Shown: positions 36,791 through 46,058, counted from the first letter of the stretch. The stretch: 64,000 nucleotides of DNA from Flavobacterium sp. AED (GCF_000812945.1 NZ_JSYM01000003.1:310001-374000); one strand, 5' to 3'. Notes: a model not told the origin generated them from the sequence alone. A program made the numbers and translations.

Positions 36791-36821
36791 CAAATTTAAT
36801 TCTTTAAAACAATGGATGCAA
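36791..36821 (-). promoter_or_regulatory. Promoter of carA (-33 and -7 boxes)
   Basis: On the minus strand a TTG (36819-36821) is followed after 20 bases by TAAATTTG (36791-36798), fitting the Bacteroidota -33/-7 pattern. The transcript would start about 70 bases before the carA ATG. Confidence 0.65.
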
Positions 36822-36938
36822 TGTTTTTTAAAATTTATATTTTAAAACATAAAACACCCATTATATCTAAAAAAATATAGCTTTTGAACTCTCGATTGTA
36901 TCTTATTGAAACTTCATATAAAACAAACGTTCTAAATT

Positions 36939-37075
36939 AGCCCTGATTACTTCACTTACCTCTGTTTTTCATAGGAGTTCAGTGATCTTCGTTTGAAGCG
37001 GTATCCTTTTTCTTGTTATTCGAACGAAGAAAGAAAACAAGAAAAAGATATAGCGAAAAGCAGGTCAAAAGTTCC
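36939..37075 (+). repeat. Structured intergenic repeat, copy B (with insertion)
   Basis: Outer stem CCTG (36942-36945) pairs with CAGG (37061-37064). The inner stem ATCCTTTTTCTTGTT (37003-37017) pairs with AACAAGAAAAAGAT (37036-37049), with the same bulged C as the other copies. About 46 extra bases separate AGCCCTGAT from GAAGCGG, where the other copies have none. Confidence 0.72.
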
Positions 37076-37123
37076 TCTAAACATATAATATTATGCTCCT
37101 GAAATTAAAAAAAATCAAAAAAA

Positions 37124-37151
37124 AAGGATAAACTAGTATTAGCTTATCCTT
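37124..37151 (-). terminator. Terminator at the end of the ribosomal superoperon
   Basis: Arms AAGGATAA (37124-37131) and TTATCCTT (37144-37151) are followed inward, after an A/C mismatch, by CTA/TAG and a four-base loop. A and T runs lie on both sides. It lies 28 bases past the rplQ stop. Confidence 0.82.
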
Positions 37152-37179
37152 GATTTTTATAGAATGATTATTTTCATAA

Positions 37180-37668
37180 TTATTCAGCAGTGTCTGTAGT
37201 TGTTTCAGTTTCAGCAACTGGAGCTTCAGTAGCTTCATCAGCTTTCTTAGCTTTACCACCACGACGGCTTTTTGCTTTTTTAACTTCTTTTTTACCACCA
37301 TTGTAAAGTTCATTGAAATCTACTAATTCGATCATTGCCATATCAGCATTATCTCCTAAACGATTTCCAACTTTAATGATACGAGTGTATCCACCTGGAC
37401 GGTCTCCTACTTTAGCCGCTACGTCTCTGAACAAGTCAGTTACCGCATATTTGCTACGTAAGTAAGCAAAAACGATACGACGATTGTGAGTCGTATCTTC
37501 TTTTGATTTTGTTATTAAAGGCTCAACAAATTGTTTAAGCGCTTTTGCTTTAGCAACAGTAGTGTTAATACGTTTGTGCTCGATAAGAGAACAAGCCATA
37601 TTAGCTAACATAGATTTTCTATGTGCAGTCTGTCTGCTTAAGTGATTGAATTTTTTTCCGTGTCTCAT
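37180..37668 (-). CDS. rplQ: 50S ribosomal protein L17
   Basis: L17 binds near the peptide exit region of 23S rRNA. The 162-residue protein starts [24 protein letters not shown], here in part as [18 protein letters not shown], and has the standard core to about residue 120. It then adds a Lys/Ala and finally Glu/Thr-rich tail (about 130-162) longer than in E. coli. It is the last gene of the superoperon, 36 bases after rpoA across a GC-rich hairpin. Confidence 0.98.
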   Translation of the reverse strand: MRHGKKFNHLSRQTAHRKSMLANMACSLIEHKRINTTVAKAKALKQFVEPLITKSKEDTTHNRRIVFAYLRSKYAVTDLFRDVAAKVGDRPGGYTRIIKVGNRLGDNADMAMIELVDFNELYNGGKKEVKKAKSRRGGKAKKADEATEAPVAETETTTDTAE

Positions 37669-37682
37669 TGCTTTATGAAATT

Positions 37683-37702
37683 TAATCCGCCAAGGCGGAT
37701 TA
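37683..37702 (-). promoter_or_regulatory. Perfect 20-base palindrome between rpoA and rplQ
   Basis: TAATCCGCC (37683-37691) and GGCGGATTA (37694-37702) form a 9-bp stem around two bases, directly after the rpoA stop and 15 bases before the rplQ ATG. It is unusually GC-rich for this genome. It may be an intercistronic hairpin controlling rplQ or a dispersed palindrome. Confidence 0.6.
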
Positions 37703-37704
37703 GA

Positions 37705-38697
37705 TTATTCTTTATCTAGTTTGTATTTTGCTAAATCCATACCGAAGTTTAAATTTTTAACTGCAACAAGCTCATCAAGTTCAGTTAAAGATTTTTTACC
37801 AAAATTACGGAATTTCATTAGGTCATTTTTATTGAACGATACTAAATCACCAAGTGTATCAACTTCAGCCGCTTTCAAACAATTTAATGCTCTAACAGAA
37901 AGATCCATATCAACAAGCTTAGTTTTAAGCAATTGTCTCATATGTAATGACTCTTCATCATAAGATTCTGTTTGTGCAATTTCGTCAGCCTCGAGTGTAA
38001 TTCTTTCGTCAGAGAACAACATGAAATGGTGAATTAAAACTTTTGCAGCTTCAGTAAGGGCATCTTTTGGATTTATTGATCCATCAGTTTTTATTTCAAA
38101 AACTAATTTTTCATAATCTGTTTTTTGCTCTACACGGAAGTTTTCAATCGCATATTTTACATTTTTTACCGGAGTAAAAATTGAATCTGTAAAAATAGTT
38201 CCAATTGCAGCATTCTGTTTTTTGTTCTCTTCAGCAGGAACATATCCTCTACCTTTTTCGATAGTTAAATCGAAATTAAGTTTGATTTTACTATCTAAAT
38301 TACAGATAACTAGTTCTGGATTCAAAACTTGGAAACCTGAAATAAATTTTTGAAAATCACCAGCTGTTAATTGATCTTTACCTGAAACAGAAATAGTAAC
38401 TGATTCATTATCTATATCTTCAATTTGACGTTTGAAACGTACTTGTTTAAGATTAAGAATAATTTCGGTAACGTCCTCAACAACTCCTGAAATAGTAGAA
38501 AACTCATGATCTACACCTTCAATGCGAACAGATGTAATTGCATAACCTTCTAATGCTGAAAGCAAAACTCTTCTAAGTGCATTACCAACAGTCAATCCGT
38601 AACCAGGTTCTAAAGGTCTAAATTCAAATTTACCTTCAAAATCGGTTGAATCGATCATGATAACTTTATCGGGCTTCTGAAAATTAAATATTGCCAT
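37705..38697 (-). CDS. rpoA: RNA polymerase alpha subunit
   Basis: This 330-residue subunit nucleates polymerase assembly. The N-terminal dimerisation domain (about 1-230) includes [22 protein letters not shown] (in part [19 protein letters not shown]) and [17 protein letters not shown]. The C-terminal domain (about 250-320) has the DNA- and activator-binding helix-hairpin-helix in [20 protein letters not shown] and [11 protein letters not shown]. It follows rpsD after 21 bases, as in the alpha operon of most bacteria. Confidence 0.98.
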   Translation of the reverse strand: MAIFNFQKPDKVIMIDSTDFEGKFEFRPLEPGYGLTVGNALRRVLLSALEGYAITSVRIEGVDHEFSTISGVVEDVTEIILNLKQVRFKRQIEDIDNESVTISVSGKDQLTAGDFQKFISGFQVLNPELVICNLDSKIKLNFDLTIEKGRGYVPAEENKKQNAAIGTIFTDSIFTPVKNVKYAIENFRVEQKTDYEKLVFEIKTDGSINPKDALTEAAKVLIHHFMLFSDERITLEADEIAQTESYDEESLHMRQLLKTKLVDMDLSVRALNCLKAAEVDTLGDLVSFNKNDLMKFRNFGKKSLTELDELVAVKNLNFGMDLAKYKLDKE

Positions 38698-38718
38698 AAA
38701 TTTCGACTAAGTCAATTA

Positions 38719-39324
38719 TTATTTGTTGTACAACTCTACGATTAATTGTTCTTTGATGTTTTCTGGAATTTGAAGTCTAGCAGGAACAGTTACAAAAGTA
38801 CCTGATTTAGTTTCGTTATTCCAAGTAATCCATTCATAAACATGACTTGAATTTGATAAAGAACGTTCGATAGCTTCTAATGATTTAGATTTTTCACGAA
38901 CTCCAACTACATCACCTGGTTTCAAGTGGTAAGAAGGAATATTTACATTTTCTCCGTTTACAGTAACATGTCTGTGTGATACGATTTGACGAGCACCACG
39001 TCTAGAAGGAGCAATACCCATTCTAAAAACAACGTTGTCTAATCTTGCTTCACACAATTGTAAAAGAACTTCACCAGTAACACCTTTAGTTGCTGATGCT
39101 TTTTCGAATAAGTTTCTGAATTGTTTTTCTAATATTCCGTAAGAATATTTAGCTTTTTGCTTTTCCATTAACTGGACAGCATATTCAGATTTTTTTCCTC
39201 TTTTTTTAGCCATCCCGTGTTGTCCAGGTGGGTAATTTCTTTTTTCGAAAGCTTTATCGTCTCCGAAAATTGCTTCGCCAAATTTACGAGCGATTTTGGT
39301 TTTTGGACCAGTATATCTTGCCAT
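38719..39324 (-). CDS. rpsD: 30S ribosomal protein S4
   Basis: S4 is a primary 16S rRNA binder that starts 30S body assembly and is an autoregulator in several bacteria. The 201-residue protein has the N-terminal domain ([17 protein letters not shown]) without the zinc cysteines of some homologues. The S4 RNA-binding domain ([19 protein letters not shown], about 92-110) follows. It lies in the alpha-operon order rpsM-rpsK-rpsD-rpoA, preceded by a 94-base gap that holds a layered stem-loop (39338-39389). Confidence 0.98.
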   Translation of the reverse strand: MARYTGPKTKIARKFGEAIFGDDKAFEKRNYPPGQHGMAKKRGKKSEYAVQLMEKQKAKYSYGILEKQFRNLFEKASATKGVTGEVLLQLCEARLDNVVFRMGIAPSRRGARQIVSHRHVTVNGENVNIPSYHLKPGDVVGVREKSKSLEAIERSLSNSSHVYEWITWNNETKSGTFVTVPARLQIPENIKEQLIVELYNK

Positions 39325-39337
39325 TTTAAAAAATTTA

Positions 39338-39389
39338 AGGTAGAGATTATGAATTCAGGTCATATCCTCCGATAATCTATGTCCTACCT
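39338..39389 (-). promoter_or_regulatory. Layered stem-loop in the rpsD leader
   Basis: Outer stem: AGGTAG (39338-39343) with CTACCT (39384-39389). Inner stem: AGATTAT (39344-39350) with ATAATCT (39372-39378). A five-base bulge (39379-39383) lies between them on one side only. A possible AGG/CCT pair (39357-39359 with 39366-39368) sits inside the 21-base loop. It ends 13 bases before the rpsD start codon. S4 autoregulation is a reasonable guess. Confidence 0.6.
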
Positions 39390-39418
39390 ATGTTATACTA
39401 TAAATATTGTTTTGAGTA

Positions 39419-39802
39419 TTAAACTCTACGTCTTTTAGGAGGACGACATCCATTGTGAGGCATTGGAGTAACATCGATAATCTCAGTTACTTCAATTCCA
39501 CCGTTATGCAAAGAACGAATAGCAGACTCACGTCCGTTTCCTGGTCCTTTTACATAAACTTTTACTTTTTTAAGTCCAGCTTCAAGAGCTACTTTACTAC
39601 AATCTTCTGCTGCCATTTGGGCTGCGTATGGAGTGTTCTTTTTAGAACCTCTAAAACCCATTTTACCAGCTGAGGACCAAGAAATAACTTCACCTTTTTT
39701 GTTAGTCAAAGAAATGATGATATTGTTAAAAGTAGCAGAAATATGAGCTTCTCCCGTTGATTCAACGATAACTTTACGTTTTTTTGCAGTTGCTTTAGCC
39801 AT
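39419..39802 (-). CDS. rpsK: 30S ribosomal protein S11
   Basis: S11 forms part of the 30S platform near the 3' end of 16S rRNA. The 127-residue protein has the expected [18 protein letters not shown] and [20 protein letters not shown] segments and the basic end [11 protein letters not shown]. It follows rpsM after eight bases in the alpha-operon order. Confidence 0.98.
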   Translation of the reverse strand: MAKATAKKRKVIVESTGEAHISATFNNIIISLTNKKGEVISWSSAGKMGFRGSKKNTPYAAQMAAEDCSKVALEAGLKKVKVYVKGPGNGRESAIRSLHNGGIEVTEIIDVTPMPHNGCRPPKRRRV

Positions 39803-39810
39803 ATTACTTA

Positions 39811-40185
39811 TTATTTAGTTGCTTTTTTCTTGTTGGCAACAGTTTTTCTCTTACCTTTTCTTGTTCTAGAGTTGTTCTTAGTTCTTTGTCCTCTTAATGG
39901 AAGACCAGTTCTATGACGGATACCTCTATAACATCCAATATCCATTAAACGTTTGATGTTTAAAGAAACCTCAGAACGTAATTCTCCTTCAATTTTGAAA
40001 GCTGATACTGCTTCACGAATTGCTCCGATCTCATCATCATTCCAATCTTGAACTTTTTTATCTTGGCTAACTTGAGCTTTTTCTAAAATCTCAATAGCTC
40101 TACTGCTTCCTAATCCGAAGATATAGGTAAGTGCTATAACACCTCTCTTATTTTTTGGGATATCTACCCCTGCTATTCTTGCCAT
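39811..40185 (-). CDS. rpsM: 30S ribosomal protein S13
   Basis: S13 lies in the 30S head and contacts tRNA and the 50S subunit. The 124-residue protein starts [20 protein letters not shown] and carries the C-terminal [20 protein letters not shown] block and a lysine-rich tail. Its start is two bases after the rpmJ stop. Confidence 0.98.
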   Translation of the reverse strand: MARIAGVDIPKNKRGVIALTYIFGLGSSRAIEILEKAQVSQDKKVQDWNDDEIGAIREAVSAFKIEGELRSEVSLNIKRLMDIGCYRGIRHRTGLPLRGQRTKNNSRTRKGKRKTVANKKKATK

Positions 40186-40187
40186 AA

Positions 40188-40304
40188 TTATCCTTGTCTT
40201 TGTTTAAATCTAGGATTCTTTTTGTTTATTACGTACAATCTCCCTTTTCTTCGCACAATTTTGCACTCGGGACTTCTCTTTTTTACTGAAGCTCTAACTT
40301 TCAT
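40188..40304 (-). CDS. rpmJ: 50S ribosomal protein L36, zinc-free form
   Basis: Reading the minus strand from the ATG at 40302-40304 gives 38 codons and a stop. The protein begins [20 protein letters not shown] and ends NPRFKQRQG, matching L36 along its full length. Of the four zinc ligands of classical L36 (Cys11, Cys14, Cys27, His32) only Cys14 remains; the others are Ser, Asn and Arg. This is the zinc-independent type. It sits between infA (12 bases upstream) and rpsM (two bases downstream), its usual place. Confidence 0.97.
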   Translation of the reverse strand: MKVRASVKKRSPECKIVRRKGRLYVINKKNPRFKQRQG

Positions 40305-40316
40305 TTTGAATATCCT

Positions 40317-40532
40317 TTAATATCTATAAGTAATTCTTGCTTTTGACAAATCGTAAGGGCTCATTTCTAGTTTCACTTTATCACCAGGTAATAATTTGAT
40401 GTAATGCATACGCATTTTTCCAGATATATGGGCGATTACAATATGTCCATTTTCTAACTCTACACGGAACATCGCATTTGATAATGCTTCAATGATTGAA
40501 CCGTCTTGTTCTATTGCTGATTGTTTTGCCAT
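40317..40532 (-). CDS. infA: Translation initiation factor IF-1
   Basis: IF-1 binds the 30S A site during initiation. The 71-residue OB-fold protein carries the family segments [20 protein letters not shown] and [20 protein letters not shown] with RITYRY at the end. It is three bases after secY and 12 bases before rpmJ, a placement common in spc operons. Confidence 0.98.
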   Translation of the reverse strand: MAKQSAIEQDGSIIEALSNAMFRVELENGHIVIAHISGKMRMHYIKLLPGDKVKLEMSPYDLSKARITYRY

Positions 40533-40535
40533 AAG

Positions 40536-41882
40536 TTAAGCTACTGCTTTTCTATTTTTACCACTCTTCATTAAACCATCATAATGCTTGTTTAACAAGT
40601 ATGAATTGATTTGTTGAATTGTATCTATGGCAACACCAACCATAATTATTAATGAAGTACCTCCAAAAAACATTGCCCAAGATTGTTGAACATCCATAAG
40701 ACTCACAACAATTGCTGGGAACACAGCTATTAAAGCAAGAAATAAAGATCCTGGAAAAGTTATTAAAGACATCACTTTGTCAAGAAAATCAGAAGTTTCA
40801 ACTCCAGGTCTAACACCAGGAATAAAACCACCACTTCTCTTTAAATCATCAGACATTTTATTAGTAGGAACTGTAATTGCAGTATAAAAGAAAGTAAATA
40901 CAACAATTAAAGTTGCAAAAACAAAATTATACCAAAATCCAAACATATTACTAAAAGCGCCAACAATTGATTGTGATGCATCTGATTTAGATAAACCTGC
41001 CACTGCAGCAGGAATAAACATAATCGCTTGAGCAAAGATGATAGGCATAACTCCAGAAGCATTAAGCTTCAATGGAATCCATTGTCTATTACCACCCATT
41101 AAATCTTGTTCATAATCCCCTGAAGACGTACGACGAGCGTACTGAACAGGTATTTTACGAACAGCCATAACAAGCAATACACAAGCAATAATAACTAATA
41201 ACCAAATGATAATTTCAATAACCAATAACATTGGTCCACCGTTATTATTTGTAACTCTGGTTGTAAATTCTTGAATAAACGCCTGAGGCAATCTAGCCAA
41301 AATACCAACCATAATCAACAATGATATACCGTTACCAATACCTTTGTCAGTAATTTTTTCTCCTAACCACATGGCAAATATTGTACCAGTAACTAAGATT
41401 ATTACTGAAGAAAATAAGAATTCAAATGAATTAAATCCTAACAAAAATGCACTACTAGGCAAAGTTCTATACAAATTATAAATGTATGTTGGACCTTGAA
41501 CCAAAGTAATACCTATTGTCAGCCAACGGGTAATTTGATTAATCTTCTTTCTACCACTTTCTCCGTCATTTTGAAGTTTTTGTAAATATGGAATCGCAAT
41601 TCCCATTAACTGAACAACAATAGATGCAGAAATATATGGCATTATACCTAAAGCAAAAACTGAAGCTTTAGAGAAAGCACCTCCTGTAAACATGTCTAAA
41701 ATAGATCCAATACCATTTTTGGTTTGGCCAGCTAAACTGTTTAATTGAGTTGCATCAATTCCAGGAAGCGTAACGTGTGCTCCAAAACGATAAACTAAAA
41801 GAAGACCTAAGGTGATTAGGATTCTATTTTTCAGTTCCTCAATTTTCCAAACATTACTTAATGATTCAATAAATTTCTTCAT
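40536..41882 (-). CDS. secY: Protein translocase channel SecY
   Basis: SecY is the membrane pore for Sec-dependent export and insertion. The 448-residue protein has ten predicted helices. It shows the conserved LPGIDATQLNSL plug-side segment, GIMPYISASIVVQL in helix 2, GIGNGISLLIMVGI in helix 4, VQYARRTSSGDY, KLNASGVMPIIFAQAI in helix 7 and GFIPGVRPGVETSDFLDKV. It lies between rplO and infA as in most spc operons, but without adk and map. Confidence 0.98.
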   Translation of the reverse strand: MKKFIESLSNVWKIEELKNRILITLGLLLVYRFGAHVTLPGIDATQLNSLAGQTKNGIGSILDMFTGGAFSKASVFALGIMPYISASIVVQLMGIAIPYLQKLQNDGESGRKKINQITRWLTIGITLVQGPTYIYNLYRTLPSSAFLLGFNSFEFLFSSVIILVTGTIFAMWLGEKITDKGIGNGISLLIMVGILARLPQAFIQEFTTRVTNNNGGPMLLVIEIIIWLLVIIACVLLVMAVRKIPVQYARRTSSGDYEQDLMGGNRQWIPLKLNASGVMPIIFAQAIMFIPAAVAGLSKSDASQSIVGAFSNMFGFWYNFVFATLIVVFTFFYTAITVPTNKMSDDLKRSGGFIPGVRPGVETSDFLDKVMSLITFPGSLFLALIAVFPAIVVSLMDVQQSWAMFFGGTSLIIMVGVAIDTIQQINSYLLNKHYDGLMKSGKNRKAVA

Positions 41883-41895
41883 CTTAATAGAAAAA

Positions 41896-42348
41896 TTATA
41901 TTGTTACAGCTTCTCCACCAGCAGCTTCAATAGCAGCTTTTGCAGTAGCAGTAAATTTGTGAGCGGTTACTTTTAATTTCGCTGTCAATTCTCCTCTTCC
42001 TAAAATCTTAACGATTTCATTTTTAGTAGCTAAACGATTAGCAACATAAACTGTCATATCAACAGAATCTGTTATCACACCATTATCTACTAATAATTGA
42101 AGTGTATCAAGATTAACACCTTCGTATTCTTTACGATTGATGTTTGTGAAACCAAACTTAGGCACACGTCTTTGAAGTGGCATTTGACCACCTTCAAAAC
42201 CAATCTTTTTAGAATAACCAGAACGAGATTTTGCTCCTTTGTGACCTCTTGCAGAAGTACCACCTTTTCCAGAACCTTCTCCTCTACCTAATCTTTTATT
42301 TTGATTGTGTGTAGAACCTTCAGCAGGTTGTAAGTTACTTAAATTCAT
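41896..42348 (-). CDS. rplO: 50S ribosomal protein L15
   Basis: L15 is a central 23S rRNA-binding protein of late 50S assembly. The 150-residue protein has the glycine-rich N-terminal tail (RLGRGEGSGKGGTSARGHKG, about 20-39) and the FEGGQMPLQRRVPKFGF segment. It lies between rpmD and secY. Confidence 0.98.
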   Translation of the reverse strand: MNLSNLQPAEGSTHNQNKRLGRGEGSGKGGTSARGHKGAKSRSGYSKKIGFEGGQMPLQRRVPKFGFTNINRKEYEGVNLDTLQLLVDNGVITDSVDMTVYVANRLATKNEIVKILGRGELTAKLKVTAHKFTATAKAAIEAAGGEAVTI

Positions 42349-42359
42349 AACAGTATTTG

Positions 42360-42542
42360 TTATTTAGTTTCTTCAACAGAAACTAAGTGTTTAACTTTAT
42401 TTATCATCCCAAGGATTGTAGGGTTTGAATCATGCTCTACAACTTGTCCCATTTTACGTAGACCTAAAGCTTCTAATCCTCTCTTTTGAGTAAGAGGACA
42501 GTTGATTTTGCTTCTAACTTGTTTTACTAATAATTTAGCCAT
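42360..42542 (-). CDS. rpmD: 50S ribosomal protein L30
   Basis: This 60-residue protein is the short bacterial L30, with [20 protein letters not shown] and [20 protein letters not shown]. It lies between rpsE (12 bases) and rplO (11 bases) in spc order. Confidence 0.97.
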   Translation of the reverse strand: MAKLLVKQVRSKINCPLTQKRGLEALGLRKMGQVVEHDSNPTILGMINKVKHLVSVEETK

Positions 42543-42554
42543 AATTTCCTTGAA

Positions 42555-43082
42555 TTAACCTTTAAAAACTTTTTCTAAAGAAACGCCTCTTTGTTTTGCA
42601 ACAGTATAAGCACTTCTCATTTGCAATAAAGCATCAAAAGTTGCCTTAACTACGTTGTGAGGATTTGATGATCCTTGTGATTTAGATAATACATCATGAA
42701 TTCCTACTGATTCAAGAACTGAACGAACAGCTCCACCAGCAATAACTCCAGTACCATGAGAGGCAGGAATTAAGAATACACGTGCACCACCAAATTTACC
42801 TTTTTGTTCGTGAGGAACTGATTGACCATTCAAAGGAATTTTAACTAAATTTTTCTTAGCATCTTCTACTGCTTTCGCAATTGCTTCAGAAACATCTTTA
42901 GATTTTCCTAATCCGTGTCCAACCACTCCATTTTCATCACCTACAACTACAATAGCAGAAAAACCAAAAGCTCTACCTCCCTTTGTAACCTTAGTAACAC
43001 GATTTACACTCACCAAACGATCTTTTAATTCAAGACCACTTGGTTTTACTAACTCTACATTCTTGTATTTACTATTAGACAT
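42555..43082 (-). CDS. rpsE: 30S ribosomal protein S5
   Basis: S5 sits at the mRNA entry side and supports decoding fidelity. The 175-residue protein has the N-terminal dsRNA-binding-like domain ([20 protein letters not shown]) and [19 protein letters not shown]. The C-terminal domain carries [20 protein letters not shown] and [20 protein letters not shown]. It follows rplR after six bases. Confidence 0.98.
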   Translation of the reverse strand: MSNSKYKNVELVKPSGLELKDRLVSVNRVTKVTKGGRAFGFSAIVVVGDENGVVGHGLGKSKDVSEAIAKAVEDAKKNLVKIPLNGQSVPHEQKGKFGGARVFLIPASHGTGVIAGGAVRSVLESVGIHDVLSKSQGSSNPHNVVKATFDALLQMRSAYTVAKQRGVSLEKVFKG

Positions 43083-43088
43083 ACTATA

Positions 43089-43439
43089 TTAGAATTTAAG
43101 TCCAGCCGCTCTTGCGCCTTCCGCTAATGATTTAATACGACCGTGATATAAATAACCTCCTCTATCGAAAGTTACTACGTCAATCCCAGCTTTTAAAGCT
43201 TTTTCAGCAACTAGTTTTCCAACTGCTGTAGCAACTTCAATGTTCGTACCGTTACCTATTTCTTTTTCTCTTGAAGAAGCCGCCAATAAAGTAACTCCGT
43301 TTACATCATCAATAAGTTGAGCGTAAATTTCTTTGTTACTTCTAAATACAGAAAGTCTTGGATTAGTAGCAGTACCACTAATTGTTTTTCTAATTCTGAA
43401 TCTAATTCTTTGTCTTCTTTCAGGTTTTGTTAATGACAT
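43089..43439 (-). CDS. rplR: 50S ribosomal protein L18
   Basis: L18 binds 5S rRNA in the central protuberance. The 116-residue protein shows [18 protein letters not shown] and the C-terminal [20 protein letters not shown] with AAGLKF at the end. It lies between rplF and rpsE. Confidence 0.98.
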   Translation of the reverse strand: MSLTKPERRQRIRFRIRKTISGTATNPRLSVFRSNKEIYAQLIDDVNGVTLLAASSREKEIGNGTNIEVATAVGKLVAEKALKAGIDVVTFDRGGYLYHGRIKSLAEGARAAGLKF

Positions 43440-43450
43440 AATCTTATTTT

Positions 43451-43993
43451 TTAAGCTGATTTACCTGCTTTTCTTCTTAATACTTCACCTACGAATTTAA
43501 CACCTTTTCCTTTATACGGCTCTGGCTTACGGAAACCTCTGATTTTCGCAGCTACCTGACCTAAAAGTTGTTTGTCAAATGATGTTAATTTAACGATTGG
43601 GTTTTTACCTTTTTCAGATATAGTTTCTAAAGTTACTTCTGGAGCAATTTCTAAAACAATATTGTGAGAATATCCAAGAGCTAAATCTAACTTTTGTCCT
43701 TGATTTGAAGCTCTATAACCAACTCCAACCAATTCTAAAGATTTTGTAAAACCTTCATTTACACCAATAATCATGTTATTGATTAAAGATCTATATAAAC
43801 CGTGTTTTGCTCTTTGATCTTTATGATCAGACGATCTGTCTACTTGAACTGAATCGCCTTCAACTGTTACAGTAACGTCCGAAAACTCCTGTGTAAGTTG
43901 ACCATTTTTTCCTTTTACTGTAATAATACCATTTGCAACTTCAACAGTTACACCAGCAGGGATTACAACCGGATTTTTACCTATTCTTGACAT
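43451..43993 (-). CDS. rplF: 50S ribosomal protein L6
   Basis: L6 stabilises the base of the 50S stalk near the factor-binding site. The 180-residue protein starts [19 protein letters not shown] and has the two-fold repeated L6 domain ending in the signature [20 protein letters not shown]. It lies 18 bases after rpsH. Confidence 0.98.
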   Translation of the reverse strand: MSRIGKNPVVIPAGVTVEVANGIITVKGKNGQLTQEFSDVTVTVEGDSVQVDRSSDHKDQRAKHGLYRSLINNMIIGVNEGFTKSLELVGVGYRASNQGQKLDLALGYSHNIVLEIAPEVTLETISEKGKNPIVKLTSFDKQLLGQVAAKIRGFRKPEPYKGKGVKFVGEVLRRKAGKSA

Positions 43994-44011
43994 CTTCTAC
44001 TATTTTAATGA

Positions 44012-44410
44012 TTAGTAAACGTAACAAATTACTTCACCACCAACATTTAACTGTCTGGCTTTCTTTCCTGTCATCAAACCTTTTGATGTAGAAACAATAG
44101 CAATTCCTAATCCGTTAAGGATTCTTGGAATAGATGAAGAACCTGAATACTTACGTAAACCTGGTTTACTAATTCTTTGGATATCTTTAATTACGGACTC
44201 TTTAGTATCTTTATCATACTTCAAAGCAATTTTGATTGAACCCTGTACAGCGTTGTCTTCAAATTTGTAACTCAAGATATAACCTTGATCAAATAAGATC
44301 TTAGTTATTTCTTTTTTTAGATTAGATGCAGGAATTTCAACAACTTTGTGGTTTGCAGCCACAGCGTTACGAACTCTTGTCAAGTAATCTGCAATAGGAT
44401 CTGTATACAT
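44012..44410 (-). CDS. rpsH: 30S ribosomal protein S8
   Basis: S8 is a primary 16S rRNA binder at helix 21 and represses the spc operon in E. coli. The 132-residue protein starts [20 protein letters not shown] and ends with the conserved [20 protein letters not shown] block. It follows rpsN after a 123-base gap that contains a strong hairpin (44481-44514), which could be its control site. Confidence 0.98.
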   Translation of the reverse strand: MYTDPIADYLTRVRNAVAANHKVVEIPASNLKKEITKILFDQGYILSYKFEDNAVQGSIKIALKYDKDTKESVIKDIQRISKPGLRKYSGSSSIPRILNGLGIAIVSTSKGLMTGKKARQLNVGGEVICYVY

Positions 44411-44480
44411 GTGTATTAATTTGCGGTTTTGGTTTTCAACAAACTATTTGCCGAACCTGAAACCAATTTATAAATGTTTA

Positions 44481-44514
44481 TGATACAGACAAAACGTAAG
44501 TTAAGTCTGTATCA
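44481..44514 (-). promoter_or_regulatory. Hairpin between rpsN and rpsH
   Basis: A perfect 10-bp stem (TGATACAGAC 44481-44490, GTCTGTATCA 44505-44514) is followed inward by an AA/AA internal loop and a second helix AAC/GTT (44493-44495 with 44500-44502) closing a four-base loop. It lies in the longest gap of the spc section. Confidence 0.6.
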
Positions 44515-44533
44515 GGACGCAATAAATTACGTC

Positions 44534-44803
44534 TTACCAAGATGCTTTTTTAACACCAGGTATCAATCCGTTATTTGCCATTTCACGAAATGTAACACGT
44601 GAAAGACCGAATTGACGCATATACCCTCTTGGCCTACCTGTTAATTTACAACGATTGTGCAAACGAACTGGTGAAGCATTTTTAGGTAACTTTTGCAAAC
44701 CTACGAAATCTCCAGCTTCTAACAAAGCTTTTCTTTTCTCAGCATACTTAGCTACTGTTTTTTCTCTCTTAACCTCGCGGGCTTTCATTGATTCTTTAGC
44801 CAT
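44534..44803 (-). CDS. rpsN: 30S ribosomal protein S14, zinc-free form
   Basis: S14 is a late-assembling protein of the 30S head. The 89-residue length and the absence of CxxC pairs identify the zinc-independent type. The conserved C-terminal half contains [32 protein letters not shown] and GVKKASW. It lies three bases after rplE. Confidence 0.98.
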   Translation of the reverse strand: MAKESMKAREVKREKTVAKYAEKRKALLEAGDFVGLQKLPKNASPVRLHNRCKLTGRPRGYMRQFGLSRVTFREMANNGLIPGVKKASW

Positions 44804-44806
44804 GTC

Positions 44807-45358
44807 TTAATTCTTTTTAAAAGGTAATCCTAATTCTGTCAATAGAGACTTTGCTTCTTTATCTGTTTTTGCACTAGTTACAAAAGAGATATCCATTCCT
44901 GAAATTTTGTTTACTTTGTCAATATCAATTTCCGGGAAAATGATTTGCTCCAAAACTCCAAGGTTGTAATTTCCTCTTCCGTCAAAACCAGTAGCTTTAA
45001 TACCACTGAAATCTCTTACACGTGGCAAAGCTGAAGTAATAAGTCTATCTAAAAACTCATACATTTTTTCTCCACGCAAAGTAACTTTTGCTCCAATAGG
45101 CATCCCTTTTCTCAATTTGAATGACGCAACGTCTTTCTTTGAAATTGTAGATACTGCTTTCTGTCCAGTGATCTTTGTTAACTCATCAACTGCATAGTCA
45201 ATTAGTTTTTTATCAGATACAGCTGCACCAACTCCTTTACTTAAAACGATTTTTTCCAATTTTGGAACTTGCATTACGTTTACGTATCCGAATTCCTCTT
45301 TAAGAGCAGCAATTACTCTGCTCTTATATTCTTCTTTTAGTCTAGGTATATACGCCAT
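44807..45358 (-). CDS. rplE: 50S ribosomal protein L5
   Basis: L5 binds 5S rRNA and contacts P-site tRNA. The 183-residue protein shows [39 protein letters not shown] and [20 protein letters not shown]. It starts two bases after the rplX stop. Confidence 0.98.
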   Translation of the reverse strand: MAYIPRLKEEYKSRVIAALKEEFGYVNVMQVPKLEKIVLSKGVGAAVSDKKLIDYAVDELTKITGQKAVSTISKKDVASFKLRKGMPIGAKVTLRGEKMYEFLDRLITSALPRVRDFSGIKATGFDGRGNYNLGVLEQIIFPEIDIDKVNKISGMDISFVTSAKTDKEAKSLLTELGLPFKKN

Positions 45359-45360
45359 TA

Positions 45361-45675
45361 CTATAGTACTTGATTAGATTTTTTTGAAAATCTTACTTTC
45401 TTATCTCCTTCTACTCTAATACCAACTCTAGTTGTTTCCTTAGTTTTAGGATCAATTAAAGAAATATTAGATATTTGTATAGAAGCTTCTTTCTTTACGA
45501 TACCACCTTGAGGGCTTTTTGCACTAGGTTTCGTATGTTTTGAAACCATGTTTACACCTTCAACAATCGCTTTGTTTTTCTCACGGTACACACGTAATAC
45601 TTTACCTTCAGCACCTTTATGGTCTCCAGCAATTACTCTTACAATGTCACCTGATTTTATTTTTAGCTTTATCAT
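45361..45675 (-). CDS. rplX: 50S ribosomal protein L24
   Basis: L24 starts 50S assembly near the tunnel exit. The 104-residue protein has the KOW motif ([20 protein letters not shown], about 6-25) and [20 protein letters not shown]. It lies between rplN and rplE. Confidence 0.98.
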   Translation of the reverse strand: MIKLKIKSGDIVRVIAGDHKGAEGKVLRVYREKNKAIVEGVNMVSKHTKPSAKSPQGGIVKKEASIQISNISLIDPKTKETTRVGIRVEGDKKVRFSKKSNQVL

Positions 45676-45687
45676 CTTAAAAACGAA

Positions 45688-46056
45688 TTAAAGCACTTCT
45701 GGTGCTAATGATACAATTTTCATGAATTGTTTTTCACGAAGTTCTCTTGCTACCGGACCAAAAACACGAGTTCCTCTCATTTCACCAGCAGCATTCAATA
45801 ACACACATGCGTTGTCATCAAATCTAATGTATGAACCATCGGCTCTTCTTACTTCTTTTTTGGTACGTACAACAACTGCAGTTGAAACAGCTCCTTTTTT
45901 AACGCTTCCGTTAGGAGCAGTATCTTTGATAGAAACTACAATCTTGTCACCAACAGAGGCATACCTTCTTTTGGTACCTCCTAAAACACGGATAGTTAAA
46001 ACTTCCTTTGCTCCAGTGTTATCTGCTACTTTTAGTCTTGATTCTTGTTGTACCAT
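45688..46056 (-). CDS. rplN: 50S ribosomal protein L14
   Basis: L14 lies at the subunit interface and contributes to a bridge with 16S rRNA. The 122-residue protein starts [20 protein letters not shown] and has [20 protein letters not shown] with [20 protein letters not shown]. It starts two bases after rpsQ. Confidence 0.98.
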   Translation of the reverse strand: MVQQESRLKVADNTGAKEVLTIRVLGGTKRRYASVGDKIVVSIKDTAPNGSVKKGAVSTAVVVRTKKEVRRADGSYIRFDDNACVLLNAAGEMRGTRVFGPVARELREKQFMKIVSLAPEVL

Positions 46057-46058
46057 AA

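Larger units (their letters stand above)
36715..37179. other. Intergenic region between rplQ and carA
   Basis: No gene is visible in these 465 bases. They hold the superoperon terminator (37124-37151), copy B of the stem-loop repeat (36939-37075), and the carA promoter (36791-36821) with a leader of about 70 bases. Confidence 0.6.
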
